Made by a program: the position numbers and the translations under genes. The notes beneath the pieces were generated by a model. It had not been told where the DNA came from, did no database searches, and worked only from the letters and a program-made list of their open reading frames with translations. A stretch of DNA of 64,000 bases from Hydrogenophaga sp. PBL-H3. GTDB taxonomy: Bacteria; Pseudomonadota; Gammaproteobacteria; Burkholderiales; Burkholderiaceae_C. Position 1 is the stretch's first letter. The number at the start of each line of letters is the position of its first letter. Shown here in pieces: positions 1-8,766 of this stretch. The stretch spans positions 2,418,001 to 2,482,000 of the forward strand of contig NZ_CP044972.1 of NCBI RefSeq assembly GCF_010104355.1, in the 5' to 3' direction.

Positions 1-713
1 TCGGTGATGGCGCTGTTCAGGTCGTAGTCGCGGCTTTCCTCGAACGGACGCCAGCGCACTTCCACTGGAAAGGTGCGGCCCGACACCATCAGCACCGGGG
101 CTGGTCCTCGTTTGGAAGCGAAGTACTGCGCGAAGCGGTCGGCATCGATGGTGGCCGAAGTCACCACCACCTTGAGGTCGGGCCGGCGCGGCAGCAACTG
201 GCGCAGGTAGCCGAGTAGAAAGTCGATGTTCAGGCTGCGCTCGTGCGCCTCGTCGATGATGATGGTGTCGTAGGCGCGCAGGTCGGGGTCGGTCTGCGTC
301 TCGGCCAGCAAGATGCCGTCGGTCATCAGCTTGACGGAAGCATCCTTGGAGAGCCGGTCCTGGAAACGCACCTTGAAACCGACCACGTCGCCCAGCGGCG
401 TTTTCAGTTCTTCGGCAATGCGCTTGGCCACGCTGGAGGCCGCGATGCGGCGCGGCTGCGTGTGGCCGATGAGCTGGCCTCTTTGTCCGGGTTTTGCGTT
501 GATTCGACCCCGCCCCATGGCGAGCGCGATCTTGGGGATCTGCGTGGTCTTGCCCGAGCCGGTTTCACCGCAGACGATGACAACCTGGTGGTCGCGCATC
601 GCCGCCTCGATCTCGTGGCGGCGGGCCGAGACGGGCAGCGTCTCCGGAAATTCGATGTGCAGCGGTGTGGAAGACAAGTGGGGAACTTCGGTCAAAATCG
701 GGCAGCCGGCCAT
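1..713 (-). CDS. hrpA: ATP-dependent RNA helicase HrpA (N-terminal part, runs off the window)
   Basis: This is the N-terminal ~237 residues of a DEAH-box RNA helicase; the rest lies beyond the left edge. The translation shows Walker A ([13 protein letters not shown]), the TQPRR motif Ia region, the DEAH box ([12 protein letters not shown]) and motif III ([14 protein letters not shown]), all in the HrpA order. HrpA-type proteins are large (about 1,300 residues) cytoplasmic helicases that act on mRNA and ribosomes. The start at the ATG ending at 713 gives a short lead-in before the conserved [10 protein letters not shown] stretch; a TTG a few codons inside is an alternative. It is divergent from argA with only about 39 bases between the starts, so the two promoters must overlap. 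Confidence 0.93.
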   Translation of the reverse strand, partial: MAGCPILTEVPHLSSTPLHIEFPETLPVSARRHEIEAAMRDHQVVIVCGETGSGKTTQIPKIALAMGRGRINAKPGQRGQLIGHTQPRRIAASSVAKRIAEELKTPLGDVVGFKVRFQDRLSKDASVKLMTDGILLAETQTDPDLRAYDTIIIDEAHERSLNIDFLLGYLRQLLPRRPDLKVVVTSATIDADRFAQYFASKRGPAPVLMVSGRTFPVEVRWRPFEESRDYDLNSAIT

Positions 714-752
714 TATCCGCGCCCGGCCCACCGCCTGCCCGCCACCCCATCC

Positions 753-2093
753 ATGTCCACCGTCTTCAACTTCACCTTCGTCCCCTGGTTCCGCTCGGTC
801 GCGCCCTACATCCACAAGCACCGCGGCAACACGCTGGTGGTGGGCATCGCGGGCGAGGCCATCGCGGCCGGCAAGCTGGAGAAGCTGGCGCAGGACCTCG
901 CGCTCATCCAGAGCATGGGCGTGGAGATCGTGCTGGTGCACGGATTCCGCCCGCAGGTGAACGAGCAATTGCGCCTGAAGGGGCACGAAGCCCGGTATTC
1001 GCACGGCATGCGCATCACCGACGAGGTGGCGCTGGACTGCGCGCAGGAAGCCGCCGGCCAGCTGCGCTACGAGATCGAAGCCGCTTTCAGCCAGGGCCTG
1101 CCCAACACGCCCATGGCCGGTGCCACGGTGCGTGTGATCTCGGGCAACTTCATCACTGCGCGCCCCGTGGGCCTGATGGACGGCGTGGACTTCCTGCATT
1201 CGGGCCTGGTGCGCAAGATCGACACCGAGGGCATCCAGCGCACGCTCGACATGGGCGCCATGGTGCTGCTGTCGCCTTTCGGCTTCTCGCCCACCGGCGA
1301 GGCCTTCAACCTGACCATGGAAGATGTGGCGACCTCGGTGGCCATTGCGCTGCAGGCCGACAAGCTGATGTTCCTGACCGAGGTACCCGGCCTGCGCACC
1401 GACCTGTCCGACCCCGAGAGCGACATCGACACCGAGATTCCACTGGCCGACGCCAAGAAGCTGCTCGCCGGCCTGCCCGCGCCGACCCAACCGACCGACC
1501 CGGCCTTCTACCTGCAGCACTGCATCCGCGCCTGCGAAGGCGGCGTGGAGCGCAGCCACATCCTGCCGTTCGCGGTGGACGGCGCGCTGCTGCTGGAGAT
1601 CTACACCCACGATGGTTTCGGCACCATGGTGGTGGACGAAAAGCTGGAGAGCGTGCGCGAGGCCACCATGGACGACGTGAGCGGCATCGTGGCGCTGATC
1701 GAGCCGTTCGAGAAGGACGGCACGCTGGTCAAACGCGACCGCACCGAGATCGAGCGGGACGCCGGCAACTACACCATCATCGAACACGACGGCGTGATCT
1801 TCGGCTGCGCGGCGCTCTACCCCTACCCCGAAGCGCGCACCGGAGAAATGGCGGCACTCACCGTGTCACCCGACACGCAGAGCCAAGGCGATGGCGAGCG
1901 GCTGCTCAAGCGCATCGAGGCGCGTGCCAAGTCGCAAGGGTTGCAGAGCATCTTTGTGCTGACCACGCGCACCATGCACTGGTTCATCAAGCGTGGATTC
2001 GTTCAGGTAAGTGCCGACTGGCTGCCAGAAGCCCGCAAGCGCAAGTACAACTGGGACCGCAAGAGCCAGGTGCTGGTGAAGAAGCTGAGCTGA
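753..2093 (+). CDS. argA: Amino-acid N-acetyltransferase (N-acetylglutamate synthase)
   Basis: The 446-residue protein catalyses the first step of arginine synthesis, acetyl-CoA + glutamate to N-acetylglutamate, in the cytoplasm. It has the classical ArgA arrangement: an amino-acid-kinase fold in the first ~290 residues ([14 protein letters not shown] near the start, then the [14 protein letters not shown] segment) followed by a C-terminal GNAT domain ([20 protein letters not shown] as the acetyl-CoA loop). The start at 753 was chosen because it begins [20 protein letters not shown], the usual family N-terminus; the frame is open further upstream but that part overlaps hrpA. The kinase-like domain is the expected site of arginine feedback in this family. 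It ends 18 bases before the convergent dsbB. Confidence 0.93.
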   Translation: MSTVFNFTFVPWFRSVAPYIHKHRGNTLVVGIAGEAIAAGKLEKLAQDLALIQSMGVEIVLVHGFRPQVNEQLRLKGHEARYSHGMRITDEVALDCAQEAAGQLRYEIEAAFSQGLPNTPMAGATVRVISGNFITARPVGLMDGVDFLHSGLVRKIDTEGIQRTLDMGAMVLLSPFGFSPTGEAFNLTMEDVATSVAIALQADKLMFLTEVPGLRTDLSDPESDIDTEIPLADAKKLLAGLPAPTQPTDPAFYLQHCIRACEGGVERSHILPFAVDGALLLEIYTHDGFGTMVVDEKLESVREATMDDVSGIVALIEPFEKDGTLVKRDRTEIERDAGNYTIIEHDGVIFGCAALYPYPEARTGEMAALTVSPDTQSQGDGERLLKRIEARAKSQGLQSIFVLTTRTMHWFIKRGFVQVSADWLPEARKRKYNWDRKSQVLVKKLS

Positions 2094-2111
2094 GTGCCCA
2101 GCCCGTGGCCG

Positions 2112-2636
2112 TCAGGCGGGGGTGCGTTTGAGCCAGAGCACAGCGGCGGCCAGGGTGATCGCGGTGAAGCTGACGAACGACCAGTTCGCGATCGACAGCC
2201 CCAGGAACGTCCAGTCGATCACCGAACAGTCGCCGCTGCCACGGAAGATCATGGGGATCGCGCGGCGCAGCGGGAACGACTCGATCATTCCGAAGAAGTC
2301 GCGCCCGCAACTCATGACCTCGGGCGGGTACCACTGCAGCCAGCTCTGGCGCGCAGCCACGCCGGCACCGAACACGGCAAAGACCGCCATCACGCCCACG
2401 CCGCTCCAAAAGGCCCTGCGGCCACGCAGAAAGGCCGTGATGCCGGCCACCAGCGCCACCGCGATCAGCGCATACCGCTGCACGATGCACATCGGGCACG
2501 GCTCCAGACCCACCACGTGCTGCAGGTACAGGCCGAAAGCCAGCATGCCGATGCACACCAGTGCGATCAGGCCCAGGATCTGGCGGGGGTTGCGCTCAAG
2601 GAACGAAGGGTGAACGGTCGGCAGGGTGGTGATCAA
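2112..2636 (-). CDS. dsbB: Disulfide bond formation protein B
   Basis: A 174-residue inner-membrane protein that reoxidises periplasmic DsbA and passes the electrons to quinone. Four hydrophobic segments are visible. Both essential cysteine pairs are present: Cys47 and Cys50 in EPCPMC, and Cys110 and Cys137 in the second periplasmic loop (MSCGRDFF and GDCSVI). The length matches the family. It converges with argA and follows fpr on the same strand after 51 bases, which could allow co-transcription, although no functional link between the two is expected. Confidence 0.95.
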   Translation of the reverse strand: MITTLPTVHPSFLERNPRQILGLIALVCIGMLAFGLYLQHVVGLEPCPMCIVQRYALIAVALVAGITAFLRGRRAFWSGVGVMAVFAVFGAGVAARQSWLQWYPPEVMSCGRDFFGMIESFPLRRAIPMIFRGSGDCSVIDWTFLGLSIANWSFVSFTAITLAAAVLWLKRTPA

Positions 2637-2687
2637 GGGTGGGCCTGTGGTTGAAAGGTGCTACCGAACAGAGCGCTCGCGGCGCGA

Positions 2688-3461
2688 TCAAGTTCCTGCA
2701 AACGCACGCTCGATCACGAAAGCGCCTGGCCGGCTGGTGTTGCCTTCCTCGAAGCCCAGCTTTTCAGCCAGTGCCTTGAGGTCGCGCAGCATTTCGGGAC
2801 TGCCGCAGATCATGATGCGGTCCTCCGCCGGGTTCAGCAGGGGAATGCCGAGATCCTTGGCGACCTTGCCCTCGGCCAGCAGTTGAGGAATGCGGCCCTG
2901 GTGCACGAACGGCTCACGCGTGACCGTGGGGTAATAGAGCAGCTTCTGCTGCACCATTTCACCCAGGAACTCGTCATGGCGGAGGGCCTCGCTGAGGTAC
3001 TCGCGGTAGGCCAGTTCCTTGACCTGGCGCACGCCGTGGATCAGCACCACCTGTTCGTAACGCTCGTAGGTTTCCGGATCGCGGATGACGCTGAGGAACG
3101 GCGCCAGCCCGGTACCCGTGGCCAGCAGGTACAGGCGTTTGCCGGGCAGCAGGTAGTCGATCAACAAGGTGCCGGTGGGCTTGCGACCCACGACGATGGT
3201 GTCGCCCACCTGGATGTGCTGCAGCCGCGAGGTCAGCGGGCCGTCGGGCACCTTGATGCTCAGGAACTCGAGGTGGTCTGCGTAATTGGGGCTGACGATG
3301 CTGTAGGCGCGCAGCAGCGGCTTGCCATCAACGCGCAGGCCGATCATGGTGAAGTGACCGTTGGAGAACCGCAGCGATGCGTCGCGCGTCGTGGTGAAAC
3401 TGAACAGCCGGTCGGTCCAATGGTGAACGCTGAGCACGCGTTCTTCCTGAAATGCACTCAT
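2688..3461 (-). CDS. fpr: Ferredoxin--NADP+ reductase (Fpr type)
   Basis: A 257-residue cytoplasmic FAD enzyme that moves electrons between NADPH and ferredoxin or flavodoxin. The FAD motif RAYSIVSP, the NADP-binding stretch LLATGTGLAPFLSVIRD and the CGSPEML motif are in order. The C-terminus is ERAFAGT, an extension beyond the position where plant-type enzymes end in an aromatic residue, as in bacterial subclass I reductases. The start at 3461 was preferred over an upstream in-frame codon because AGGA lies just ahead and MSAFQEERVLSVHHWTD is the typical beginning. The next gene to the right, yggX, is divergent; both relate to iron-sulfur and oxidative-stress metabolism. Confidence 0.92.
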   Translation of the reverse strand: MSAFQEERVLSVHHWTDRLFSFTTTRDASLRFSNGHFTMIGLRVDGKPLLRAYSIVSPNYADHLEFLSIKVPDGPLTSRLQHIQVGDTIVVGRKPTGTLLIDYLLPGKRLYLLATGTGLAPFLSVIRDPETYERYEQVVLIHGVRQVKELAYREYLSEALRHDEFLGEMVQQKLLYYPTVTREPFVHQGRIPQLLAEGKVAKDLGIPLLNPAEDRIMICGSPEMLRDLKALAEKLGFEEGNTSRPGAFVIERAFAGT

Positions 3462-3646
3462 GAGGGGTCCTGTGAAGGCGAAGGTGTCTATTGTAAAAAG
3501 GCATCGTGGCAACAAGACCACCATGGAATTGCGCACCACAGATCATGCGGACTGCGGCCCTGATGACTTTGCGGTCGATCAAAGGTTGCTACAGTCGCCC
3601 TCTGCCGCACGAAGCCCGCATCATGCCGGCCTTCGCAAGACACTGG

Positions 3647-3675
3647 AACGAATAAATTCTTCCATTCGTTATAAC
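3647..3675 (+). promoter_or_regulatory. Inverted repeat and -10-like element upstream of yggX
   Basis: AACGAAT (3647-3653) and ATTCGTT (3664-3670) form a perfect 7-bp inverted repeat with a 10-base spacer. It overlaps a TATAAC sequence (3670-3675) that could be the yggX -10 box. The stretch is AT-rich compared with its surroundings. The repeat geometry suits a dimeric regulator, but which one cannot be told from sequence. Confidence 0.4.
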
Positions 3676-3706
3676 CAAATCATCTGATTCTTCCCGAGGA
3701 CACCCC

Positions 3707-3982
3707 ATGGCACGCACCGTCAACTGCATCAAGCTCGGCAAAGAAGCCGAAGGCCTGGACTTTCCACCCTACCCTGGCGAGCTGGGCAAGCGCATCTATG
3801 AAGGCGTGAGCAAGGAAGCCTGGGCGGCCTGGCTCAAGCACCAGACCATGCTGCTGAACGAAAACCGCCTGAACCTGGCCGATGCGCGCGCGCGCCAGTA
3901 CCTCGCCCGCCAGATGGAAAAGCACTTCTTCGGCGAAGGCGCTGACGCCGCCGCCGGCTATGTGCCGCCTCCCTCGGCCTGA
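3707..3982 (+). CDS. yggX: Probable Fe(2+)-trafficking / oxidative damage protection protein YggX
   Basis: A 91-residue protein with the strongly conserved YggX beginning [20 protein letters not shown] and the [19 protein letters not shown] segment. Proteins of this family protect iron-sulfur clusters from oxidants and may hand over ferrous iron. The single cysteine (Cys7) matches the conserved family cysteine. AGGA 7 bases before the ATG supports the start. The gene is divergent from fpr and is followed by the mnmC-like oxidoreductase gene after 17 bases. Confidence 0.94.
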   Translation: MARTVNCIKLGKEAEGLDFPPYPGELGKRIYEGVSKEAWAAWLKHQTMLLNENRLNLADARARQYLARQMEKHFFGEGADAAAGYVPPPSA

Positions 3983-3999
3983 TCCGCACCCAACAGCCC

Positions 4000-5205
4000 G
4001 TGTCTGACTCGCGGCGCCATGCCCTGGTGATTGGCGCTGGCCTGGCTGGCGCGGCCGCCTGTTCGACACTGGCCCGCCGTGGGTGGCGCATCACCCTGCT
4101 CGACGCGGCGGACGGTCCTGCCGGTGGCGCATCAAGCCTGCCGGTGGGCATGCTCAGCCCCCACGTCACACGCTCACCCACGCCGCTGTCGCGCCTGTCG
4201 GCGCTGGGCGTGGCCGACACGCTGGCCGAGTTGCGGCGTCTCGTACCCGAAGGCGCGGGATGGCAAACCTGTGAGGTCGACAACCTGGCCCACGATCCTG
4301 GCCGTTGGCCAGCTGCGCTGGTGCGGCCTTCCGCACTGGTGCAAGCCTGGCTGAACGAGGCGACGGGCCTTGGCGCTCTGACCTGTATCTGGAAGGCACA
4401 TGTCGACCGGCTGGAACCGAAGAAGGGTGTTGACCCGTCTGGTCCCGGGGTTTGGCAGGCCTGCGACGCACGAGGCAGGCCACTGGCCCAAGCACCGGTG
4501 GTGGTGCTCGCGGCGGCGCTCGGCAGCTTTAATTTGCTCACGGGCGCTTCCGGTCAGCTGTCGGGCACCGACCTGCCGCTGCGCCCGGTGCAGGGTCAGA
4601 TGAGCCTGGCGGCGCTGGAAGGCCCCGCCCTGGCCGAGCGACCTCAACGCAACGACGGCGTGTTTGTACCCCGGTACCAGGACAGCGGCCTGCCACCTCT
4701 GTGGCCAGCCACCGTCTGGACCATGGGCTCTACCTATGAACGCGGCATGACGCACACCCACGTGAGCCTTGAGGCCCACGAACGGAATGCCCGAAGCCTG
4801 CACGCCATCCACCCGGCAGCCGCGGACCGTCTGCGAACCGACCTGGCCGAGGGTCGGTTGATGGGTTGGGCGCAGGTGCGCTGCGCCTCCCTCGACCGGC
4901 TCCCCTTGGTGGGCGCCGCGCCCGACACCGCCGCGCTGAGCGAACTTATGGCCGCAGGGCGGGGGCAACGCGATCGTGTCCAGTTGGCCGATGTTCCTCG
5001 CTGGCAGGGACTCCATTTACTCTGCGCCATGGGCTCGCGGGGCCTCACGCTGGCCCATTGGTGCGCGGAACAGCTGGCCATTCAGCTGGAGGGTGTGCCT
5101 GCGCTGGTGGAGTCCGATCTCATGGGCGCACTCGACCCGGCTCGCTTTGCGCTCAGGAATGTCCGCCGTCGGGGTTCCGCCCAGGAACGGACTACAGCAG
5201 GTTGA
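4000..5205 (+). CDS. Stand-alone FAD-dependent 5-carboxymethylaminomethyl-2-thiouridine(34) oxidoreductase domain (MnmC C-terminal type)
   Basis: The 401-residue protein has an N-terminal FAD/Rossmann motif (HALVIGAGLAGAAACSTLARR) and then the features of the oxidoreductase half of MnmC: GSTYERG, QVRCASLDRLPLVGAAPD and the C-terminal CAMGSRGLTLAHWCAEQLA followed by ALDPARFALRNVRR. In E. coli this domain is fused behind a methyltransferase and demodifies cmnm5s2U34 in tRNA. Here the methyltransferase half is absent from the protein and from its neighbours. The start is a GTG at 4000, 17 bases after yggX. The last 14 bases overlap the 3' end of the convergent gene at 5192. A general D-amino-acid-oxidase-family role is the alternative. 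Confidence 0.8.
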   Translation: MSDSRRHALVIGAGLAGAAACSTLARRGWRITLLDAADGPAGGASSLPVGMLSPHVTRSPTPLSRLSALGVADTLAELRRLVPEGAGWQTCEVDNLAHDPGRWPAALVRPSALVQAWLNEATGLGALTCIWKAHVDRLEPKKGVDPSGPGVWQACDARGRPLAQAPVVVLAAALGSFNLLTGASGQLSGTDLPLRPVQGQMSLAALEGPALAERPQRNDGVFVPRYQDSGLPPLWPATVWTMGSTYERGMTHTHVSLEAHERNARSLHAIHPAAADRLRTDLAEGRLMGWAQVRCASLDRLPLVGAAPDTAALSELMAAGRGQRDRVQLADVPRWQGLHLLCAMGSRGLTLAHWCAEQLAIQLEGVPALVESDLMGALDPARFALRNVRRRGSAQERTTAG

Positions 5206-5992
5206 GCCAGACCGAGATTTCGGGCGGCTGAATCGGACGCGCCAGCAGCGCCGAAATTCCCGCGCGCTGGGCGTTGCGCCGCACCCGGCGTCGGCTCCAC
5301 CAACCGGCCAAAGGGCCCGCCAGCTCGCTGGTGGCCAGCGTCAGGGCCTTGGGGTTGTGCTCGGCAAACAGGCGCATCAACAACCAGACATCCAGCTGCG
5401 GATCGTCCAGGCTGAAGACGCCGCAGACGTATGCGTTGCGGGCAATGATGGAGACAGCGGCTTCGGTGGTGGTCACCTCGTCCACCTGCGCCACGCCCGC
5501 CAGTGCCAGGCGGGTGCGCAGGTAGGTGCGCTCTTGTTCGTCAGCACCCGCCACCAGGGCACGGCGCAAGCCGATGACGTCTTCGCCAAAGGCCAGGTCG
5601 AGCGGTGCGGGTGCCGTCACATCCAGATCGAGCAAGCCGGAATCGGCCTGCTTGGCGGCATAAACCGCGTCCAGGTCGTGCAGGACGGCCGCCCAGTCAA
5701 TGGGCCGGTCCATGACCCGCCACGCGTGCTCCGGCGCATCTTTGCCCACCCAGATCAGGCGTTGCCCCGTCGGCATTTCCTTGGCGTGCGACAACACCGC
5801 CTCGGCACTTGCACCATCCACCAGCGCCACCTCAGACACGCCCCTGGGCGCAGCCACGCCTGGCGCGGTCAAGGGAGCGTAGGGTGCGTACGACAGGTCT
5901 CTGGACTGGGAGAGGCGAAAGACGGTGTTCAAAGCGTGGCGCTCCACGTCGGAAAAACCCACCACGCTGACCAGAACTCGCTGTTGTTGCAT
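5192..5992 (-). CDS. Response-regulator-like protein with degenerate receiver domains
   Basis: This 266-residue protein is not a family I can name. The C-terminal half (about residues 145-266) follows the receiver pattern: strand RALVAGADE, helix, DEVTTTEAAVSIIARNAY, GVFSLDDPQLDVW, ALTLATSELAG, then ARPIQPPEI. At the phospho-acceptor position, four residues before the conserved proline, there is serine instead of aspartate. The usual Lys-Pro pair near the end is Arg-Pro. The first ~115 residues (RVLVSVVGFSDVERHALNTV) look like a second, still more diverged copy. There is no output domain. It probably acts, if at all, as a phosphorylation-independent interaction module. The 3' end overlaps the convergent oxidoreductase gene by 14 bases. 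Confidence 0.6.
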   Translation of the reverse strand: MQQQRVLVSVVGFSDVERHALNTVFRLSQSRDLSYAPYAPLTAPGVAAPRGVSEVALVDGASAEAVLSHAKEMPTGQRLIWVGKDAPEHAWRVMDRPIDWAAVLHDLDAVYAAKQADSGLLDLDVTAPAPLDLAFGEDVIGLRRALVAGADEQERTYLRTRLALAGVAQVDEVTTTEAAVSIIARNAYVCGVFSLDDPQLDVWLLMRLFAEHNPKALTLATSELAGPLAGWWSRRRVRRNAQRAGISALLARPIQPPEISVWLNLL

Positions 5993-6074
5993 GAGGCCAT
6001 GTTACGTCAGCGCCCCTTCGCAGCCCGGCGCGCGCGTCGGTCCAACGGAGGCGGCGTGCGATGCCACACGCCCC

Positions 6075-6155
6075 GCCTTCTATATTCAACTGAGGCATAC
6101 CCCCATAAAGAAAAAATCGTTTGGGATATAAGCCCGACTCCGTACAGTCGCGCCC
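6075..6155 (+). promoter_or_regulatory. AT-rich control region of the sulfate assimilation cluster
   Basis: Between the divergent genes at 5992 and 6156 lies an AT-rich patch (CATAAAGAAAAAATCG, then GATATAAG at about 6124-6131) in otherwise GC-rich DNA. It is the only plausible promoter region for the tauE-cysIHDN genes. A CysB-type LysR activator site would be expected here from what is known of cys regulons, but no defined motif could be assigned. No riboswitch-like structure was recognised. Confidence 0.35.
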
Positions 6156-6947
6156 ATGCCTGACATCGCCATCATCCTTGCCGGATTCGCCGTGGGACTC
6201 ATCGTGGGTCTCACCGGTGTGGGCGGCGGCTCGCTCATGACGCCGATTCTGATTTTTTTCTTCGGCGTCAAACCCTACCTGGCGGTTGGCACCGACCTGC
6301 TGTTCGCGGCCTTCACCAAAATGGGCGGCACCATCAGCCTGGCGCGCCAGAAGCTGGTGCCGTGGCGCGTGGTGGGGCAACTCTGCGCGGGCAGCATCCC
6401 GGCCGCGCTGATCACCCTGGGCGCCCTGCACCAGTTGGGCCCAGCCAGCCCGCTCGTGCAGTCGCTCATGACCAACACCCTGGGCGTGGCCCTGCTGCTC
6501 ACCGCTGCAGCCATGCTCTACAAGGCCGCTCGCGGCAAGCAGTTGCCCCGAACACTGGCTGCCGGTCAATTGGAAACCGCGACGCACGCGCGCCACTGGA
6601 GCCTGCCCGTGCTGTTCGGCGCGGTGATCGGCACGCTGGTCACGCTCACCTCGGTCGGTGCCGGTGCCATTGGCGTGTCGGTGCTGCTGCTCCTGTTCCC
6701 GCTGCTGCCGTTGCCACGCATCGTGGCTGCCGACATTGCATACGCCGTGCCGCTCACGTTGGTCGCCGGCCTGGGTCACGCCAGCATGGGCTCGGTCGAC
6801 TGGCCGCTGCTGGGCAAGCTGCTCGCAGGCTCGCTGCCCGGCATCTGGCTGGGCACACGCCTGATGCGTCACACGCCTGAGCGCCTGGTGCGTTCCGCGC
6901 TTTCTGTGCTGCTGGCCTACGCCGGCCTGAAATTGATCGCCCTCTGA
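6156..6947 (+). CDS. Sulfite exporter TauE/SafE family membrane protein
   Basis: A 263-residue integral membrane protein with about eight hydrophobic segments and the family's internal glycine-rich repeats: GLIVGLTGVGGGSLMTPILI at the start, and LVTLTSVGAGAIGVSVLLLL in the second half. TauE/SafE proteins export or import sulfur oxyanions and organosulfonates across the inner membrane. It is the first gene of the cys cluster and lies 32 bases before cysI, so a role in handling sulfite or sulfate for this pathway is likely; direction and substrate cannot be read from the sequence. Confidence 0.85.
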   Translation: MPDIAIILAGFAVGLIVGLTGVGGGSLMTPILIFFFGVKPYLAVGTDLLFAAFTKMGGTISLARQKLVPWRVVGQLCAGSIPAALITLGALHQLGPASPLVQSLMTNTLGVALLLTAAAMLYKAARGKQLPRTLAAGQLETATHARHWSLPVLFGAVIGTLVTLTSVGAGAIGVSVLLLLFPLLPLPRIVAADIAYAVPLTLVAGLGHASMGSVDWPLLGKLLAGSLPGIWLGTRLMRHTPERLVRSALSVLLAYAGLKLIAL

Positions 6948-6979
6948 TTCCCACTGTCCACGAAGACGACGTACCCACG

Positions 6980-8755
6980 ATGTACCAATATTCCGACTTT
7001 GATCGCCAGTTCGTGCAATTGCGCGCCGACCAATACCGCGACCAGCTCACCCGCTGGCAGGCCGGCACCCTGGGCGGCGACGAGTTCAAGCCGCTGCGAC
7101 TGCAAAACGGCTGGTACGTGCAGCGCTTTGCACCCATGCTGCGCGTGGCTGTGCCCTACGGCGAAATCAACAGCGCCCAGCTCAAGGTGCTCGCAACGAT
7201 AGCCCGCGACTTCGACCACAAGGAAGACCACGACGTCTCCAACGCCAATGCCGGTTTGAGCGAGGTACCCACCCTGCCCGACCGCTGCGGCCACTTCACC
7301 ACGCGCCAGAACGTGCAATACAACTGGATCCCGCTGGCGCGCTCGGCCGATGTGATGGACTTGCTGGCCAGCGTGAACCTTCACGGCATCCAGACCAGCG
7401 GCAACTGCATCCGCAACATCACCACCGATGCACTGGCTGGCATTGCGGTCGACGAGGTCGCCGATCCGCGGCCTTTCGCCGAAATCATGCGCCAGTGGAG
7501 CACGCTGCACCCCGAGTTCGCCTTCCTTCCACGCAAGTTCAAGGTCGCCATCACCGGCGCGCGCGAAGACCGTGCCGCCACCGCCTGGCACGACGTGGGC
7601 CTGCGCCTGCTGCGCAACGTGGACGGCGAACTGGGCTTCCAGGTGCGTGTGGGCGGCGGCATGGGCCGCACGCCCATCATCGGCAGCGTGGTCCGCGAGT
7701 TCCTGCCCTGGAACCAGATCCTCAACTACCTTGAAGCCGTGGTGCGTGCCTACAACCGTTTCGGCCGCCGCGACAACATGTACAAGGCCCGCATCAAGAT
7801 CCTGGTGAAGGCCGAGGGCCAGGCCTTCACCGACCAGGTGGAAGCCGAGTACCGCGACATCCTCGAGAAGGATGGCGCGCCGCACACCATCAGCCAGGCC
7901 GAACTCGACCGCGTCAGCGCCTTCTTCGTTCCGCCCGTTCTCAACTGCGATCGCAAGAGCGCCGACGCGAAGATTGCGCACATCCTCAAGGCCGCGGCCG
8001 AGGACGACATGGAGTTCAGCCGTTGGCTCACGCAAAACGTGAAGCCGCACCAGAACCCCGACCTGCGCGCCGTCACACTTTCATTCAAGCGCTTCGGACA
8101 AGCGCCTGGCGACGCTACGGCAGAACAGCTGGAGCGCGCGGCCGACCTGGCCGAACGCTTCTCGGCCGGCGAAGCCCGCGTGACGCACGAGCAGAACCTG
8201 CTGCTGCCCTGGGTGCGCTGCGACCAATTGCCCGAACTCTGGCGCGAAGCGCGCCGCCTGGGTCTGGCCAAGCCCAACATCGGCCTGCTGACCGACATGA
8301 TCGCCTGCCCCGGCGGCGATTTCTGCGACCTCGCCAACGCGCGCTCATTGCCGCTGGCACAAGCCATTCTGGGCCGATACAAGGACCTCGACGAGCTGCA
8401 CGACCTGGGCGAGATCGATCTGCACATCAGCGGTTGCATCAACAGCTGCGGTCATCACCACAGCGGCCACATCGGCATTCTGGGCGTCGACAAGGACGGC
8501 CAGGAGTGGTACCAGGTCACGCTCGGTGGCTCGGATGGCACGCGCCTGTCCGGCGAGTCCACCCCTGGCAAGGTGATCGGCCCCTCGTTTGCCGCCAGCG
8601 AAGTGCCCGACGTGATCGAAGCGCTGCTCGACACCTACCGCGCCCAGCGCGTCGACACCGAGACCTTCGTGGCCACGCTGCGCCGCACCGGCGCCGATCC
8701 GTTCAAGACCGCCGCCAACGCGGTGCGCACGAGCACCGCGCGCGCCACCGCCTGA
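6980..8755 (+). CDS. cysI: Assimilatory sulfite reductase hemoprotein (nitrite/sulfite reductase family)
   Basis: The 591-residue enzyme reduces sulfite to sulfide with siroheme and a [4Fe-4S] cluster in the cytoplasm. The cluster cysteines are visible as C443-x5-C449 (CPGGDFC) and C486-x3-C490 (GCINSCG). Family segments such as RQNVQYNWIPL, TSGNCIRNITTD and GGGMGRTPIIG precede them. The length is that of a complete hemoprotein subunit. No CysJ flavoprotein is encoded nearby, so the electron donor is probably ferredoxin or an unlinked protein. It sits between the TauE-like gene and the DUF934 gene (11-base gap), consistent with one cys operon. Nitrite reduction is a formal alternative, but the cysHDN context argues for sulfite. 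Confidence 0.92.
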   Translation: MYQYSDFDRQFVQLRADQYRDQLTRWQAGTLGGDEFKPLRLQNGWYVQRFAPMLRVAVPYGEINSAQLKVLATIARDFDHKEDHDVSNANAGLSEVPTLPDRCGHFTTRQNVQYNWIPLARSADVMDLLASVNLHGIQTSGNCIRNITTDALAGIAVDEVADPRPFAEIMRQWSTLHPEFAFLPRKFKVAITGAREDRAATAWHDVGLRLLRNVDGELGFQVRVGGGMGRTPIIGSVVREFLPWNQILNYLEAVVRAYNRFGRRDNMYKARIKILVKAEGQAFTDQVEAEYRDILEKDGAPHTISQAELDRVSAFFVPPVLNCDRKSADAKIAHILKAAAEDDMEFSRWLTQNVKPHQNPDLRAVTLSFKRFGQAPGDATAEQLERAADLAERFSAGEARVTHEQNLLLPWVRCDQLPELWREARRLGLAKPNIGLLTDMIACPGGDFCDLANARSLPLAQAILGRYKDLDELHDLGEIDLHISGCINSCGHHHSGHIGILGVDKDGQEWYQVTLGGSDGTRLSGESTPGKVIGPSFAASEVPDVIEALLDTYRAQRVDTETFVATLRRTGADPFKTAANAVRTSTARATA

Positions 8756-8766
8756 GGACAGACACC

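Noticed and set aside
665..2131. A 488-codon + strand frame overlapping argA in another phase
   Set aside because: Arg/His/Ala-rich and without motifs; argA in the other frame is conserved throughout.
5993..6155. A SAM or other sulfur-related riboswitch before the cys cluster
   Set aside because: No conserved core or matching stems were found; the AT-rich patch looks like a promoter region instead.
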